This document shows positions 1-10,151 of a stretch of DNA of 64,000 nt, one piece after another. How positions within the stretch are numbered: position 1 is the stretch's first letter; the number at the start of each line of letters is the position of its first letter. Origin of the DNA: Mesorhizobium sp. J428 (GTDB lineage: Bacteria > Pseudomonadota > Alphaproteobacteria > Rhizobiales > Rhizobiaceae); assembly GCF_024699925.1 (NCBI RefSeq), contig NZ_JAJOMX010000001.1, positions 2,456,001 through 2,520,000 on the forward strand, written 5' to 3'. A program made the position numbers and the translations under genes. The notes beneath the pieces were generated by a model. That model was not told the origin of the DNA and did no database searches. It saw only the letters and a program-made list of their open reading frames with translations.

Positions 1-592
1 TCCTCGACGGAGCCATTAGCTTCTTCGCGGAATACGGCCTCGACGGCTCGACGCATCTTCTTGCGAAGCACCTCGGCGTGACGCAGCCGCTGATCTATCA
101 GTATTTCCCGAGCAAGGAGGACCTGATCGACGCCGTCTACGAGGAGGTCTTCCGCGGCCGCTGGAGCAGCCGGTGGGACACGCTTCTCGCCGACAGGGCT
201 CGTCCGCTGGAGGAGCGCCTGAATGCGTTCTTTGTCCAGACTGCGCTGTCTCGCATGCACCGGAATGGATGCGCATCTATCTCTTTTCGGGTCTGCGCAA
301 CCTTGAGCTCAACAAGCGCTACAATCCGATCATAGAGGAGCGGGTGATCGCTCGCCTTTGCCGTGAAGTGCGGGCATCCTTGGGTGTCGCAGACTTCGAC
401 GAGGTGCCGCTTACCCCGCAGGAGCAGGAAGCGACCTGGATTCTCCACGGCGGCATCTTCTACTACGGCGTGCGCCGCTACATCTATCGCGTTGCGACGA
501 GCGAAGACACCGAAGTCATGGTTCGCAGCGCGGTGACCGTCTACCTGGAGGGAATGCCCGCCCTCTACCGTCGGCTTGGACTGGTGACCTAG
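1..592 (+). CDS. TetR-family transcriptional regulator, 5'-truncated by window edge, one frameshift
   Basis: Reading from base 3, the product begins inside a TetR DNA-binding domain. The helix-turn-helix segment THLLAKHLGVTQPLIYQYF is followed by the usual KEDLIDAVYEEVF stretch. The frame runs to about base 260, where the ligand-binding domain continues in another frame from PEWMRIYLFSGLRNLE to the stop at 592. The switch falls at CACCGG (258-263); one extra C in the CC run would restore a single frame. The start codon lies upstream of the window. The gene ends 45 bases before an amidohydrolase gene on the same strand, so it may regulate the amidohydrolase/aldehyde dehydrogenase pair (inference). 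Ligand unknown. The TetR assignment is firm; whether the shift is real is not. Confidence 0.8.
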
Positions 593-637
593 CCGTTCCT
601 GCATCGCCCGCATGAGTCTCGATCACTGGAGTTCGTC

Positions 638-1729
638 ATGACACACGACTTGCCTCGCCTCGAGCCGGGCACAAACCGGTATGGGCCGACAGCCGCGCGC
701 CCCTTCGACCTTGCGCGACGTCCCTTGCCGGCCGGCGCCGTCACGGTCGACATGCACAGCCATGTCGCCGTGCCGGCTGCGCACGACCTCGTCGCGCCCG
801 TGCTGGACAGGTCGACGATTCCGCTGCTTCACTTCTCGACCCCCGACACGGCGGCGATCAACATGAGGCAGGATGGCGAGCGCCGCCCCCTGATGCTCGA
901 TCCGGAAAAGCGCCTCTCCGAGATGGACCGCTTCGGCCTGGCCCATCAGGTCATCATGCCGACGCCCTTCCAGTGCTATTACAGCCTGCCGGACCGCGCC
1001 CTCGCGCGGGAGGCGACGCGCATGGTCAACGAGGGCGTTGCCGCCTTCCGCGATGCCGCGCCGGAGCGGTTCACGGCGCTTGGCGGGGTGGTCATGTCCG
1101 ATCCGGAAGCGGCGACTGCCGAACTGGAATTCGTTATGCGCGACAGGGGCTTCCGCGGCGTGCAGATCCTGACCAGCGTCAACGGGCTCGAGCTTTCGGA
1201 TCCCCTGTTCGAACCCTTCTGGGCCGCGGCGGAACGGCTGGGCGCAGTCGTGCTGATCCACCCCAACGGCTTCACGCAGGGCGAGCGGCTTTCGCGCTAC
1301 TACTTCAACAATGTCATCGGCAATCCGCTCGATACGACGGTGGCGCTCCACTACCTGATCTTCGACGGCGTTTTGGAGAGATATCCCGGGCTGAAGCTCG
1401 TTGCGGTTCACGGCGGCGGATACCTGCCGGCCTATAGCGGGCGCATGGATCACGCCTGGGGCGCGCGGGCCGATGTCCATGGCGACCTTCCGCATCCGCC
1501 GACGTCGTATCTTCGCAAGGTGTTCTTCGACAGCGTCGTCTTCACGGCCGAGCAGCTCGAGGCGCTGGTGCGGATCGTCGGGCACGGGCAGGTCATGATG
1601 GGAACTGACTATCCCTACGACATGGCCGAATACGATCCGGTCGGGCACGTCCTGTCCTCGAACCTCGACACCGCCGCCACGACCGCCATCCTCGGCGGCA
1701 ATGCGCGCCGCCTCTTCGATATCGGCTGA
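638..1729 (+). CDS. Amidohydrolase-2 family metal-dependent hydrolase/decarboxylase (ACMSD-like)
   Basis: A 363-residue TIM-barrel amidohydrolase of the ACMSD/gamma-resorcylate decarboxylase type. Visible metal-site features are the HxH motif at His40/His42 (VDMHSH), a later His in VVLIHPNG, His in AVHGGGYLP, and the C-terminal Asp in MMGTDYPYD. Family members use one divalent metal (often Zn) to hydrolyse or decarboxylate ring-cleavage products and aromatic acids in the cytoplasm. The aldehyde dehydrogenase that follows 31 bases downstream would suit a route in which decarboxylation yields a semialdehyde that is then oxidised, but the substrate cannot be named. The start ATG follows a GGAG-like ribosome site (tggagttcgtc). 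Confidence 0.85.
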   Translation: MTHDLPRLEPGTNRYGPTAARPFDLARRPLPAGAVTVDMHSHVAVPAAHDLVAPVLDRSTIPLLHFSTPDTAAINMRQDGERRPLMLDPEKRLSEMDRFGLAHQVIMPTPFQCYYSLPDRALAREATRMVNEGVAAFRDAAPERFTALGGVVMSDPEAATAELEFVMRDRGFRGVQILTSVNGLELSDPLFEPFWAAAERLGAVVLIHPNGFTQGERLSRYYFNNVIGNPLDTTVALHYLIFDGVLERYPGLKLVAVHGGGYLPAYSGRMDHAWGARADVHGDLPHPPTSYLRKVFFDSVVFTAEQLEALVRIVGHGQVMMGTDYPYDMAEYDPVGHVLSSNLDTAATTAILGGNARRLFDIG

Positions 1730-1760
1730 TTCAAGTCGGCCAAGGGAAGGAAAGATCCCC

Positions 1761-3298
1761 ATGTCCAAGCATCAGGCATTCCGCCCGGCGTCTTTTTCCG
1801 AGCCGAAGACGTTCGGTCTCTTCATCGATGGCCGGTTCCAGCCGCATGAAGGCCGCAAGCTGATGCCGGTCATCGCACCGGCGAGCGTGCGACGATCGCG
1901 CATGTCGTGGAGGCTGGCGCAGAAGACGTGCACCTCGCCGTGGCGAGCGCTCGCGCGGCCTTCGAGGGCAGCGACTGGGCGCGGATGCCGCTGCGCACGC
2001 GGGTGCGGCTGGTGAACAAACTGGCCGACGTCATGGAGGCGAATCTCGACGAGCTCTTCGAGCTGGAAACGCTCAACAATGGCCGGCCGATCCGCGAGAC
2101 GCGCGCCCAGATCGCACGGGTGCCGGATCTGTTCCGCTACAATGCCGCACTTGCGATGGCGCGCAGGGATGCGGTGCTGCCGGTGGACGGCGAATATCAT
2201 GCCTTCACCAACAGGCTCCCGGTCGGGGTCGTCGCCAATGTCACGCCGTTCAACCATCCGCTGCTGATCGCCTCCCGCAACATCGCGCCGACGCTGGCGT
2301 CGGGCTGCACCACCGTGGTGAAACCGTCCGAACTGACGCCGCTGACGACGCTGCGACTGGCGCAGCTCTTCTCGGAGGCCGGCCTTCCACCTGGCGTGCT
2401 CAACGTCGTCACCGGCTATGGGGCCGTGGCCGGAAAGGCGCTGTCGGAACATCCGGACATCAACAAGCTCGTGCTGACCGGCGGCACCGAATCCGGCCGC
2501 GCCGCGGGTTCGGCGGCGGCGCGGAATTTCGCGACGCAGACGCTGGAGCTCGGTGGCAAGACGCCGGTTGCGGTCTTCGCCGATTGCGATGTCGACCGCG
2601 CCGTCAGCTATGCGGCCTTCGGCGCCTTCATCGGCGCCGGCCAGACCTGCGTCTGCGCCGCGCGCCATCTGGTGCAGCGCCCGATCTATGACGAGTTCGT
2701 CGAGAAGCTCGCCGCGCGCGCCGAGCGTATCAAGGTCGGCGATCCCTTCGACCCGTCGACGCAGATGGGACCGGTGATCTCGGCTCGGCAGCGCGAGAGG
2801 GTGATGGGCTTCGTGAAGACGGGCCTCGCCGAGGGCGCGCGTCTTGTCGCCGGCGGCCGCATCCCTGAAGAGCTGGCCGGAACGGGCGGCTTTTTCATGC
2901 GCCCGACCGTCTTCGCCGATGTCACGCCGGACATGTCGATCGCGCGGGACGAGGTTTTCGGTCCTTTCACCGTCGTCATTCCCTTCGACACGGAGGAAGA
3001 CGCACTGCGCATGGCAAACGATTCCCCTTACGGCCTCGCAGCCGCCGTGCACACGAAAGACGTGGCGCGCGCCCATCGCTTCGCCCGCCAGGTCCAGGCC
3101 GGCATCGTCTGGGTCAACGACCACCATCGCGTCGACGCGGCGTCCCCCTGGGGCGGAGTAAAGCTGTCGGGCATCGGCCGCGAGTTCGGCGAGGAAGCCT
3201 TCAACGCCTATTTCACGACCAAGGCAGTGATGGTGAACACGAGCGACGCCGAGTTCGACTGGTTCGATGCCAGCAGGACGGAAGCGCGATTGAACTGA
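1761..3298 (+). CDS. NAD(P)-dependent aldehyde dehydrogenase, one frameshift near the N terminus
   Basis: Class 3-type ALDH fold of about 510 residues. It starts at ATG 1761 (MSKHQAFRP, preceded by GGAAGGAAAG). The frame breaks at about 1877-1880: IAP leads into a wrong frame, while the expected TGERATIAHVVEAGAEDV continues in another frame. Downstream the enzyme is complete: cofactor-binding NVTPFNHP and VKPSELTP, general-base Glu in LELGGKTPVAV, catalytic Cys in GAGQTCVCA, and the late EVFGPFTVVIPF motif. Such enzymes oxidise aldehydes or semialdehydes to acids. Same strand and close spacing suggest co-transcription with the upstream amidohydrolase. The net shift of -1 could be one base or a seven-base deletion between GC repeats. 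Confidence 0.85.
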
Positions 3299-3532
3299 GC
3301 CGAGGTGCGGCGGCGGGGAGGAAGGCATCCGCGGTGATCGTGTCACGTCGATCGACAGGCTGAAGATACAGCTGGCGAGTATGCGGGAAGGGTTTGACGC
3401 CATCGCCTTGGCGGCGCGCATTCCAGTTATGAAAAGTTCGGCATTGCCACCCCGCCCTTATCGGGGGAGAACGCGGCATCAGTTGTCTGGCGGCGGGCTC
3501 CACCGGCGCCGGCGGCAGGAAAGGCGTTTGCG

Positions 3533-4831
3533 ATGGCACCGGTAGAAGCACCCTCCCCACATCATGTCGTCGTGGTCGGAGCGGGCTTCGGTGGCCTGGA
3601 GGCGGTTCACCGCCTCGCCGGGGCGCCGGTCCGCATCACGATCATCGACCGGCGCAACCATCACCTGTTCCAGCCGCTGCTCTACCAGGTCGCGACTGCG
3701 TCGCTGGCGACCTCGGAGATCGCCTGGCCGATCCGGCATCTCCTGCGCCGGCGCCGCGAGATCACGACGCTGCTGGCGTCGGCGACCGGTGTCGATACCC
3801 AGGCCCGCGCTGTCCGGCTCGACGACGGGTCGACTGTTGCCTACGACACGCTGGTGCTGGCCACCGGTGCGCGGCACGCCTATTTCGGCCACGACGACTG
3901 GGAGCCGTTCGCGCCGGGCCTCAAGACGCTCGAGGACGCCACCACGATCCGCCGCCGCATCCTCGTCGCCTTCGAGAAGGCCGAGCGCGAAACCGATCCA
4001 GCACGGCGGGCAGCGCTCCTCACTTTCGTGATCATCGGCGCCGGACCGACCGGCGTGGAGCTTGCGGGCACCATCGCCGAGCTTGCCCGGGTGACGTTGC
4101 CGGAGGACTTCCGCAACATCGACACCAGGGAAACGCGCGTGGTGCTGATCGAGGGCGGCCCGCGCGTCCTCGCCGCCTTCAGCGAGGATCTCTCGGACTA
4201 TGCGCTGCGCGCGCTGGAGAAGCTCGGCGTCGAGGTAGAGCGCGGCAGCCCGGTCACCGAATGCTCGGCCGACGGCGTGGTCTATGGCGGCAAGCGTCTT
4301 GCAGCCGCGACCATCATATGGGCGGCGGGCGTGCAGGCCTCGCCGGCGGCCGAATGGCTCGCGGCCGCGGCCGACCGCGCCGGGCGCGTCAAGGTCGAGC
4401 CCGATCTCACCGTGCCGGGCCATCCCGAGATCTTTGTCATCGGCGACACCGCTGCCATCGACGCTCCGGACGGCAAGCCGGTTCCGGGCATCGCGCCGGC
4501 GGCGAAGCAGCAGGGCAGGTATGTCGCCGACACCATCAGGGCAAGGCTCGCGGGACGGGTCCAGGCTGCGCCGTTCCGATACCGCCATCAGGGCAGCCTC
4601 GCCACGATCGGCAAGCGGCTGGCGGTCATCGACTTCGGCCGCGTCAAGCTGCGCGGCGCGCTGGCCTGGTGGATATGGGGCCTCGCCCACATCTACTTCC
4701 TGATCGGCGTCCGCAACAGGCTGAGCGTGGCGCTGAGCTGGCTATGGATCCACACCCGCGACCAGCGCAGTTCGCGCCTCATCACGCAGGGCAGCGCGAG
4801 CGCCGCGCCGGATCGGCCGGCCGCCAGGTGA
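3533..4831 (+). CDS. Type II NADH:quinone oxidoreductase-like FAD protein
   Basis: 432 residues of the pyridine-nucleotide-disulphide oxidoreductase family, NDH-2 branch. The first dinucleotide fold carries VVVVGAGFGGLEA near residue 12 (FAD). The sequence HHLFQPLLYQVA is a hallmark of NDH-2-like enzymes. The second fold FVIIGAGPTGVELAG (about residue 165) binds NAD(P)H, and the FAD-binding IFVIGDTA motif sits near residue 305. The C terminus has a hydrophobic amphipathic stretch (ALAWWIWGLAHIYFLIGV) typical of membrane anchoring in NDH-2. Expected role: non-proton-pumping transfer of electrons from NADH to quinone at the inner membrane face, which would feed the cyo quinol oxidase encoded 1.5 kb away (inference). 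Substrate specificity is not proven by sequence. Confidence 0.85.
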   Translation: MAPVEAPSPHHVVVVGAGFGGLEAVHRLAGAPVRITIIDRRNHHLFQPLLYQVATASLATSEIAWPIRHLLRRRREITTLLASATGVDTQARAVRLDDGSTVAYDTLVLATGARHAYFGHDDWEPFAPGLKTLEDATTIRRRILVAFEKAERETDPARRAALLTFVIIGAGPTGVELAGTIAELARVTLPEDFRNIDTRETRVVLIEGGPRVLAAFSEDLSDYALRALEKLGVEVERGSPVTECSADGVVYGGKRLAAATIIWAAGVQASPAAEWLAAAADRAGRVKVEPDLTVPGHPEIFVIGDTAAIDAPDGKPVPGIAPAAKQQGRYVADTIRARLAGRVQAAPFRYRHQGSLATIGKRLAVIDFGRVKLRGALAWWIWGLAHIYFLIGVRNRLSVALSWLWIHTRDQRSSRLITQGSASAAPDRPAAR

Positions 4832-4834
4832 TCC

Positions 4835-6163
4835 TCAGCCGGCCTTCGCCGCGAAGCGCTCGCTGAGCCACAGCGCCAGGATGGTGCAGATCGCGCCCGA
4901 CAGCAGATAGGCGCCGGCCGAGATCAGCCCGAAATTCGCCGACAGGAGAAGGGCTGCCAGTGGCGCGAACCCTGCCCCGAACAGCCAGGCGAGGTCGGTG
5001 GTGATGGCCGATCCGGTGTAGCGGTAGGCCTGCGGGAAGCTGGAGGCGACCGCGCCGGACGACTGGCCGAAGGACAGGCCGAGCAGCACGAAGCCGAGCA
5101 CCATGAAGATCGCTTCGCCCACCGGACCCGCGTCGAGCAGCTGCGGCGCGAAGCCGCTGAACGCGGCGATGGCGACCGCCGAGCCGATCAGCAGCGAGCG
5201 GCGCCCGATCCGGTCCGCCAGGATGCCGGAGACGAAGACTGCGCCGAGCCCGAAGACGGCGCTGACCGCCTCGATCACCAGGAAGCGCGCAATGCCTTCC
5301 GAGGTGAACAGGAACACCCAGGACAGCGGGAACACCGTCACCATATGGAACAGCGCAAAGCTCGCGAGCGGCGCGAACGCGCCGAGCGCCACGGTGCGGC
5401 TCTCGGCGCGCAGCGTCGCGGAGATGCGCGCCGGCTGCAGCTCGCGATTGTGGAACAGCTCCCGGTATTCCGGCGTGGAGACGATCCTGAGCCGCGCGAA
5501 CAGCGCCACCACGTTGATCGCGAAGGCGACGAAGAACGGATAGCGCCAGCCCCAGCTGAAGAAGTCTTCGGCCGAAAGATTGCCGACGAAGAAGGCGAAG
5601 AGCGCGCTGGCGACGATCAGGCCGGCGGGCGCGCCGAGCTGCGGGATCATCGCATACCAGCCGCGCCGGCCTTCCGGTGCGTTCATCGCGAGCAGCGAGG
5701 CGAGCCCGTCCCACGTGCCGCCGAGCGCGATGCCCTGAGCGATGCGCGCCAGCGCCAGGAACCAGATCGCCGCGGCGCCGATCCGCTCGTAGCCGGGCAG
5801 GAAGGCGATGGCCACGGTGGCCGTCCCGAGCAGGAAAAGTGCAATGGTCATCTTCACGCCTTTGCCGTAGGCGCGGTCGACGGCCATGAAGATCGCCGTT
5901 CCCACCGGCCGTGCGACAAAGGCCAGCGCGAAGATCGCGAACGACCACAGCGTGCCCGTCAGCGCGTCCATGTGCGGGAACACCAGCCTTGGAAACACGA
6001 TCACCGAGGCGATGGCGTAGACGAAGAAGTCGAAGAATTCCGACGTACGGCCGATGAACACGCCTACCGCGATCTCGCCGGGGGCGACCTCGCCATGGCG
6101 AGCCTCGGGCCCGACCGAATCGTCCGCCGTCATTGCCGAAGAGTGCACCATGCTTCCTGACAC
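4835..6163 (-). CDS. MFS transporter, metabolite:H+ symporter (MHS) family
   Basis: About 440 residues with 12 predicted membrane segments. MHS/ProP-like features are the start of TM1 (SEFFDFFVYAIAS), the loop after TM2 (ARPVGTAIFMAVDRAYGKG), the GGTWDG segment in TM5 replacing the more usual GGEWGG, and the repeat A-motif SGILADRIGRRS in the second half. Such carriers import organic acids, betaines or aromatic acids with protons. The gene is convergent with the NDH-2-like gene, with three bases between the stops, and divergent from cyoA. Start uncertain: GTG 6163, ATG 6151 and ATG 6133 are all possible. The substrate cannot be inferred. Confidence 0.8.
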   Translation of the reverse strand: MSGSMVHSSAMTADDSVGPEARHGEVAPGEIAVGVFIGRTSEFFDFFVYAIASVIVFPRLVFPHMDALTGTLWSFAIFALAFVARPVGTAIFMAVDRAYGKGVKMTIALFLLGTATVAIAFLPGYERIGAAAIWFLALARIAQGIALGGTWDGLASLLAMNAPEGRRGWYAMIPQLGAPAGLIVASALFAFFVGNLSAEDFFSWGWRYPFFVAFAINVVALFARLRIVSTPEYRELFHNRELQPARISATLRAESRTVALGAFAPLASFALFHMVTVFPLSWVFLFTSEGIARFLVIEAVSAVFGLGAVFVSGILADRIGRRSLLIGSAVAIAAFSGFAPQLLDAGPVGEAIFMVLGFVLLGLSFGQSSGAVASSFPQAYRYTGSAITTDLAWLFGAGFAPLAALLLSANFGLISAGAYLLSGAICTILALWLSERFAAKAG

Positions 6164-6239
6164 CTCGCACGCCGTCAGCGGCGAAAGGCTCGTCGCCTGC
6201 GCCGCATGGCCGTCATTATGCGTGTGCCGCGGCGCGCGG

Positions 6240-6260
6240 CATTGGGCAAATTGTCCAATG
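6240..6260. promoter_or_regulatory. 21-bp near-perfect palindrome upstream of cyoA
   Basis: CATTGG and CCAATG form perfect 6-base arms, with CAA/TTG pairing again inside around a central A (one mismatched pair). It lies 62 bases upstream of the proposed cyoA start and 77 bases from the divergent transporter start, the only strong dyad in that intergenic region. A dimeric regulator site controlling the oxidase operon is the natural reading. Which protein binds is unknown; the RegA-like regulator of the same operon is one candidate. Confidence 0.5.
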
Positions 6261-6321
6261 TGCGGTGCAGCATCGAGCCGTTAGCGAGGCCCTGAACCTC
6301 AATTGGCGTGCGGATCCGATC

Positions 6322-7501
6322 TTGAAGCTGACCAGACTGACCGTGTTGCTCTGCCTTGCCCTCGCGCTCAGCGGGTGCAACCTCGTGGTGCTGGCGCCCG
6401 CGGGCGACATCGCCGCACAGCAGCGCGACCTCGTCGTGGTCTCCACGGTGCTGATGCTGCTCATCATCGTTCCGGTCATGGCGCTCACCGTCTTCTTCGC
6501 TTGGCGGTATCGCGCGGGCAACAGGCAGGCGCGCTACGAGCCCGACTGGGACCACTCCACCCATCTCGAACTGGTGATCTGGGCGGTGCCCCTTCTCATC
6601 ATCATCTGCCTCGGCGCGGTGACCTGGATGGGCACGCACCTGCTCGACCCGTGCCCGGCCGCTCGGCCGCGTGGCGGAGGGGCGGCCGGTGGACCGCCAG
6701 GTCGAGCCGCTTGTGGTCGAAGTGGCCGCGCTCGACTGGAAATGGCTGTTCATCTACCCGGAATACGGTATCGCGACGGTCAACGAGATGGCCGCGCCCG
6801 TCGACCGGCCGATCCGCTTCCGGCTCACCTCGACCTCGGTGATGAACTCGTTCTACATCCCCGCGCTCGCCGGCCAGATCTACGCCATGCCCGGCATGGA
6901 GACGACGCTGCACGGCGTCATCAACAAGCCCGGCGAATATGCCGGCTTCTCGGCCAACTACAGCGGCGACGGCTTTTCCGGCATGCGTTTCGCCTTCCAC
7001 GGCCAGTCGCAGCCCGATTTCGACGCTTGGGTAGACGCGGTGCGCCAGGCCGGCGGCTCTCTCGACCGCACGGCCTATCTCGAGCTTGCGAAGCCCAGCG
7101 AGAACGAGGCCGCCCGCCGCTACGCCTCCGTCGAGCCGCAGCTCTTCCGCCTGATCCGCGATCGCTGCGCCGAGCCCGGCCGGATGTGCATGGACGAGAT
7201 GATGTCGATCGACGCCGCCGGCGGCCTCGGCATCGACGGTATCGTGCTGCTCCAGCCGGTCGAGGAAGGCCGCCCGTCCGCGCTCAGCGCCTTCTTCGGC
7301 CGCCAGTCCACCCTCGTTGCGAGCATCTGCACGGCGGAAGAAGCGGCAGCGGCCGCCGCGACCACCTGGTCGGCCTCGCTGCGCCCGTTCGTGGACCCGA
7401 AGCCGCTGCTCGGCGCCGGCCTGCCGCGTCCCGCCATGAACCCCTTCGCGTCCCCGCAGGTCGATGCGCGCCTCGATCGGCGCCAGCCCTTCGGCACCTG
7501 A
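6322..7501 (+). CDS. cyoA: Cytochrome bo-type quinol oxidase subunit II (CyoA), one frameshift
   Basis: The product starts at TTG 6322 (KLTRLTVLLCLALALSGC), giving a lipoprotein signal with lipobox LSGC as in other CyoA proteins. Two membrane helices follow, then the periplasmic cupredoxin domain (DWKWLFIYPEYGIATVNE, NSFYIPALAGQIYAMPGM, NYSGDGFSGMRF). The CuA ligands of cytochrome c oxidases are absent where CyoA also lacks them, so this is a quinol oxidase. The frame breaks at CCC 6654-6656: removing one C gives HLLDPCRPLGRVAEGRPV in one frame. First gene of cyoABCD; cyoB starts 10 bases after the stop. In a working operon this single homopolymer shift is probably a sequence error. Confidence 0.88.
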
Positions 7502-7510
7502 GAGTTTGCC

Positions 7511-9514
7511 ATGTTCGACAATCCGGACCTCATCAAGCTGATCTTCGGACGGCTTACCTGGGAAGCGCTGCCGCTGCACGAGCCGATCCTCGTCGGCACG
7601 TTCGCGGTGGTCGCGCTCGGCGGCATCGCGCTGCTGGGAGCCATCACCTATTTCCGCCTGTGGGGCTATCTGTGGCGCGAGTGGTTCACCACCGTCGACC
7701 ACAAGCGCATCGGCATCATGTACATGATCCTCGGCATTGTGATGCTACTGCGCGGCTTCGCCGACGCGATCATGATGCGCATCCAGCAGGCGATCGCCTT
7801 CAACGGCTCCGAGGGCTACCTCAACGCCCATCACTACGACCAGATCTTCACCGCCCACGGCGTCATCATGATCTTCTTCGTGGCGATGCCGCTGGTCACC
7901 GGCCTGATGAACTACGTCGTACCGCTGCAGATCGGCGCGCGCGACGTCTCCTTCCCGTTCCTCAACAATTTCAGCTTCTGGATGACCGCGGGCGGGGCCG
8001 TGATTCTGATGATGTCGCTGTTCGTCGGCGAGTTCGCGCGCACCGGCTGGCTCGCCTATCCGCCGCTCTCCGGCGCCGAATACAGTCCCGGCGTCGGTAT
8101 GGACTATTACATCTGGTCGCTGCAGGTCGCGGGTGTCGGCACCACGCTCTCGGGCATCAACCTCATCGCGACGATCGTCAAGATGCGCGCCCCGGGCATG
8201 ACGATGATGAAGATGCCGGTGTTCACCTGGACGTCGCTCTGCACCAACGTGCTGATCGTCGCCACTTTCCCGATCCTCACCGCGACCCTGGTACTGCTGA
8301 CGCTCGACCGCTACGTCGGCACCAACTTCTTCACCAGCGACCTCGGCGGCAATCCGATGATGTATGTCAACCTCATCTGGATCTGGGGCCATCCGGAGGT
8401 CTACATCCTTGTGCTTCCTGCATTCGGCATCTTCTCCGAGATCGCCGCGACCTTCTCGGGCAAGCGCCTGTTCGGCTACACCTCGATGGTCTACGCCACG
8501 GTGTGCATCACAATCCTGTCCTACCTCGTCTGGCTGCACCACTTCTTCACCATGGGCTCCGGCGCCAGCGTGAACTCGTTCTTCGGCATCACGACGATGA
8601 TCATCTCGATCCCGACCGGGGCGAAGATCTTCAACTGGCTGTTCACGATGTATCGCGGCCGCATCCGCTTCGAGCTGCCGATGATGTGGACCATCGCCTT
8701 CATGCTGGTCTTCGTCCTCGGCGGCATGACCGGCGTGCTGCTCGCCGTGCCGCCGGCAGACTTCGTGCTGCACAACTCGCTGTTCCTCGTCGCCCACTTC
8801 CACAACACGATCATCGGCGGCGTGGTCTACGGCCTGTTCGCCGGCATGGCCTACTGGTTCCCCAAGGCCTTCGGCTTCAGGCTCGACCCGTTCTGGGGCA
8901 AGGTGTCGTTCTGGGGCTGGGTGCTCGGCTTCTTCTTCGCCTTCATGCCGCTCTACGTGCTCGGCCTGATGGGCGTGACGCGCCGTCTGCGCACTTTCGA
9001 CGATCCCTCGCTGCAGATATGGTTCATCATCGCCGGCTTCGGCGCCTTCCTGATCCTCGTCGGCATCGTCGCCTTCCTGATCCAGATCGCCGTCAGCATC
9101 ATGCGCCGCGACCAGTTGCGCGACACCACTGGCGACCCGTGGGATGGCCGCACGCTCGAATGGGCGACGTCGTCGCCGCCGCCGGCCTACAACTTCGCGT
9201 TCACCCCCGTCGTGCACGACAACGACGCCTGGTGGGACATGAAGAAGCGCGGCTACAGGCGCCCGCTCGAAGGCTTCAAGCCGATCCACATGCCCTCCAA
9301 CACCGGCACGGGCGTCATCATCGCCGGGCTCAGCGTCGTCATGTCCGTCGCGCTGATCTGGTACATCTGGTGGCTGGCGATCCTCGCCTTCGTCGCGATG
9401 ATCGCCGTCGCCATCGCCCACACCTTCAACTATCACCGCGACTTCCACATCCCCGCCGAGGAAGTGACGCAGACCGAGGACGCGCGCACCAAGCTGCTCG
9501 CGGTCGGTGGATGA
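7511..9514 (+). CDS. cyoB: Cytochrome bo-type quinol oxidase subunit I (CyoB)
   Basis: 667 residues, the usual CyoB length, of the heme-copper oxidase subunit I family. N-terminal [16 protein letters not shown] and GRF-like quinone-region sequence are present. The conserved CuB/heme region is complete: [16 protein letters not shown] with the His-Tyr cross-link pair, WLHHFFTMG with the two adjacent CuB His ligands, and [11 protein letters not shown] with the heme ligands. The enzyme reduces oxygen to water with quinol electrons and pumps protons across the inner membrane. Follows cyoA by 10 bases and precedes cyoC by four. Confidence 0.96.
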   Translation: MFDNPDLIKLIFGRLTWEALPLHEPILVGTFAVVALGGIALLGAITYFRLWGYLWREWFTTVDHKRIGIMYMILGIVMLLRGFADAIMMRIQQAIAFNGSEGYLNAHHYDQIFTAHGVIMIFFVAMPLVTGLMNYVVPLQIGARDVSFPFLNNFSFWMTAGGAVILMMSLFVGEFARTGWLAYPPLSGAEYSPGVGMDYYIWSLQVAGVGTTLSGINLIATIVKMRAPGMTMMKMPVFTWTSLCTNVLIVATFPILTATLVLLTLDRYVGTNFFTSDLGGNPMMYVNLIWIWGHPEVYILVLPAFGIFSEIAATFSGKRLFGYTSMVYATVCITILSYLVWLHHFFTMGSGASVNSFFGITTMIISIPTGAKIFNWLFTMYRGRIRFELPMMWTIAFMLVFVLGGMTGVLLAVPPADFVLHNSLFLVAHFHNTIIGGVVYGLFAGMAYWFPKAFGFRLDPFWGKVSFWGWVLGFFFAFMPLYVLGLMGVTRRLRTFDDPSLQIWFIIAGFGAFLILVGIVAFLIQIAVSIMRRDQLRDTTGDPWDGRTLEWATSSPPPAYNFAFTPVVHDNDAWWDMKKRGYRRPLEGFKPIHMPSNTGTGVIIAGLSVVMSVALIWYIWWLAILAFVAMIAVAIAHTFNYHRDFHIPAEEVTQTEDARTKLLAVGG

Positions 9515-9518
9515 CACG

Positions 9519-10151
9519 ATGACGATCGCAGCTGAACACACCGCGGGCAAACAGGAGCCCGTCTTCTACCTCAGGGACGAGCACGGGCATGCCGAGGGCG
9601 GCAGCACCATGCTCGGCTTCTGGATCTACCTGATGAGCGACTGCCTCATGTTCGCGGTTCTGTTCGCGATTTATGGGGTGCTGGGCGCCAGCTATGCCGC
9701 CGGGCCCGCGCCGAAGGACCTCTTCGACCTCGATCTCGTGGCGCTGAACACCGCCATGCTGCTGTTCTCGTCGATCACCTACGGCTTCGCCATGCTGGCC
9801 ATGGTCAAGGGCAATGTGCGCGCGACGCTCGCCTGGCTCGCCGTCACCGGTCTGTTCGGCCTCGCCTTCCTCGGCATCGAGCTCTACGAATTCCAGCACC
9901 TGATCCATATCGGCGCGACGCCGCAGCGCAGCGCCTTCCTGTCGTCCTTCTTCGTGCTGGTCGGCACGCACGGCCTGCACGTCACCTTCGGCATCGTCTG
10001 GCTGGTGACGCTGATGGCGCAGGTGTGGCGGTTCGGGCTGATCGAGGCCAACCGGCGACGGCTGATGTGCCTGTCGATGTTCTGGCACTTCCTGGACGTC
10101 ATCTGGATCGGTGTCTTCACCTTCGTCTATCTGATGGGAGTGCTGAGATGA
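9519..10151 (+). CDS. cyoC: Cytochrome bo-type quinol oxidase subunit III (CyoC)
   Basis: 210 residues with five predicted membrane helices (FWIYLMSDCLMFAVLFAIYG, SSITYGFAMLAMVKG, LFGLAFLGIELYEF, and the late FWHFLDVIWIGVFTFVYLMG). The helices and the ending WHFLDVIWIG match subunit III of heme-copper quinol oxidases. It stabilises the complex and may serve proton uptake. ATG 9519 is chosen because it lies four bases after the cyoB stop; an earlier in-frame ATG (9507) would overlap cyoB. Its stop overlaps the cyoD start as ATGA. Confidence 0.95.
   Translation: MTIAAEHTAGKQEPVFYLRDEHGHAEGGSTMLGFWIYLMSDCLMFAVLFAIYGVLGASYAAGPAPKDLFDLDLVALNTAMLLFSSITYGFAMLAMVKGNVRATLAWLAVTGLFGLAFLGIELYEFQHLIHIGATPQRSAFLSSFFVLVGTHGLHVTFGIVWLVTLMAQVWRFGLIEANRRRLMCLSMFWHFLDVIWIGVFTFVYLMGVLR

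Noticed and set aside
6133..9522. 1129-residue open frame on the plus strand
   Set aside because: Only its early part (to about 6650) is the real CyoA start; the remainder is an out-of-frame shadow of cyoB.
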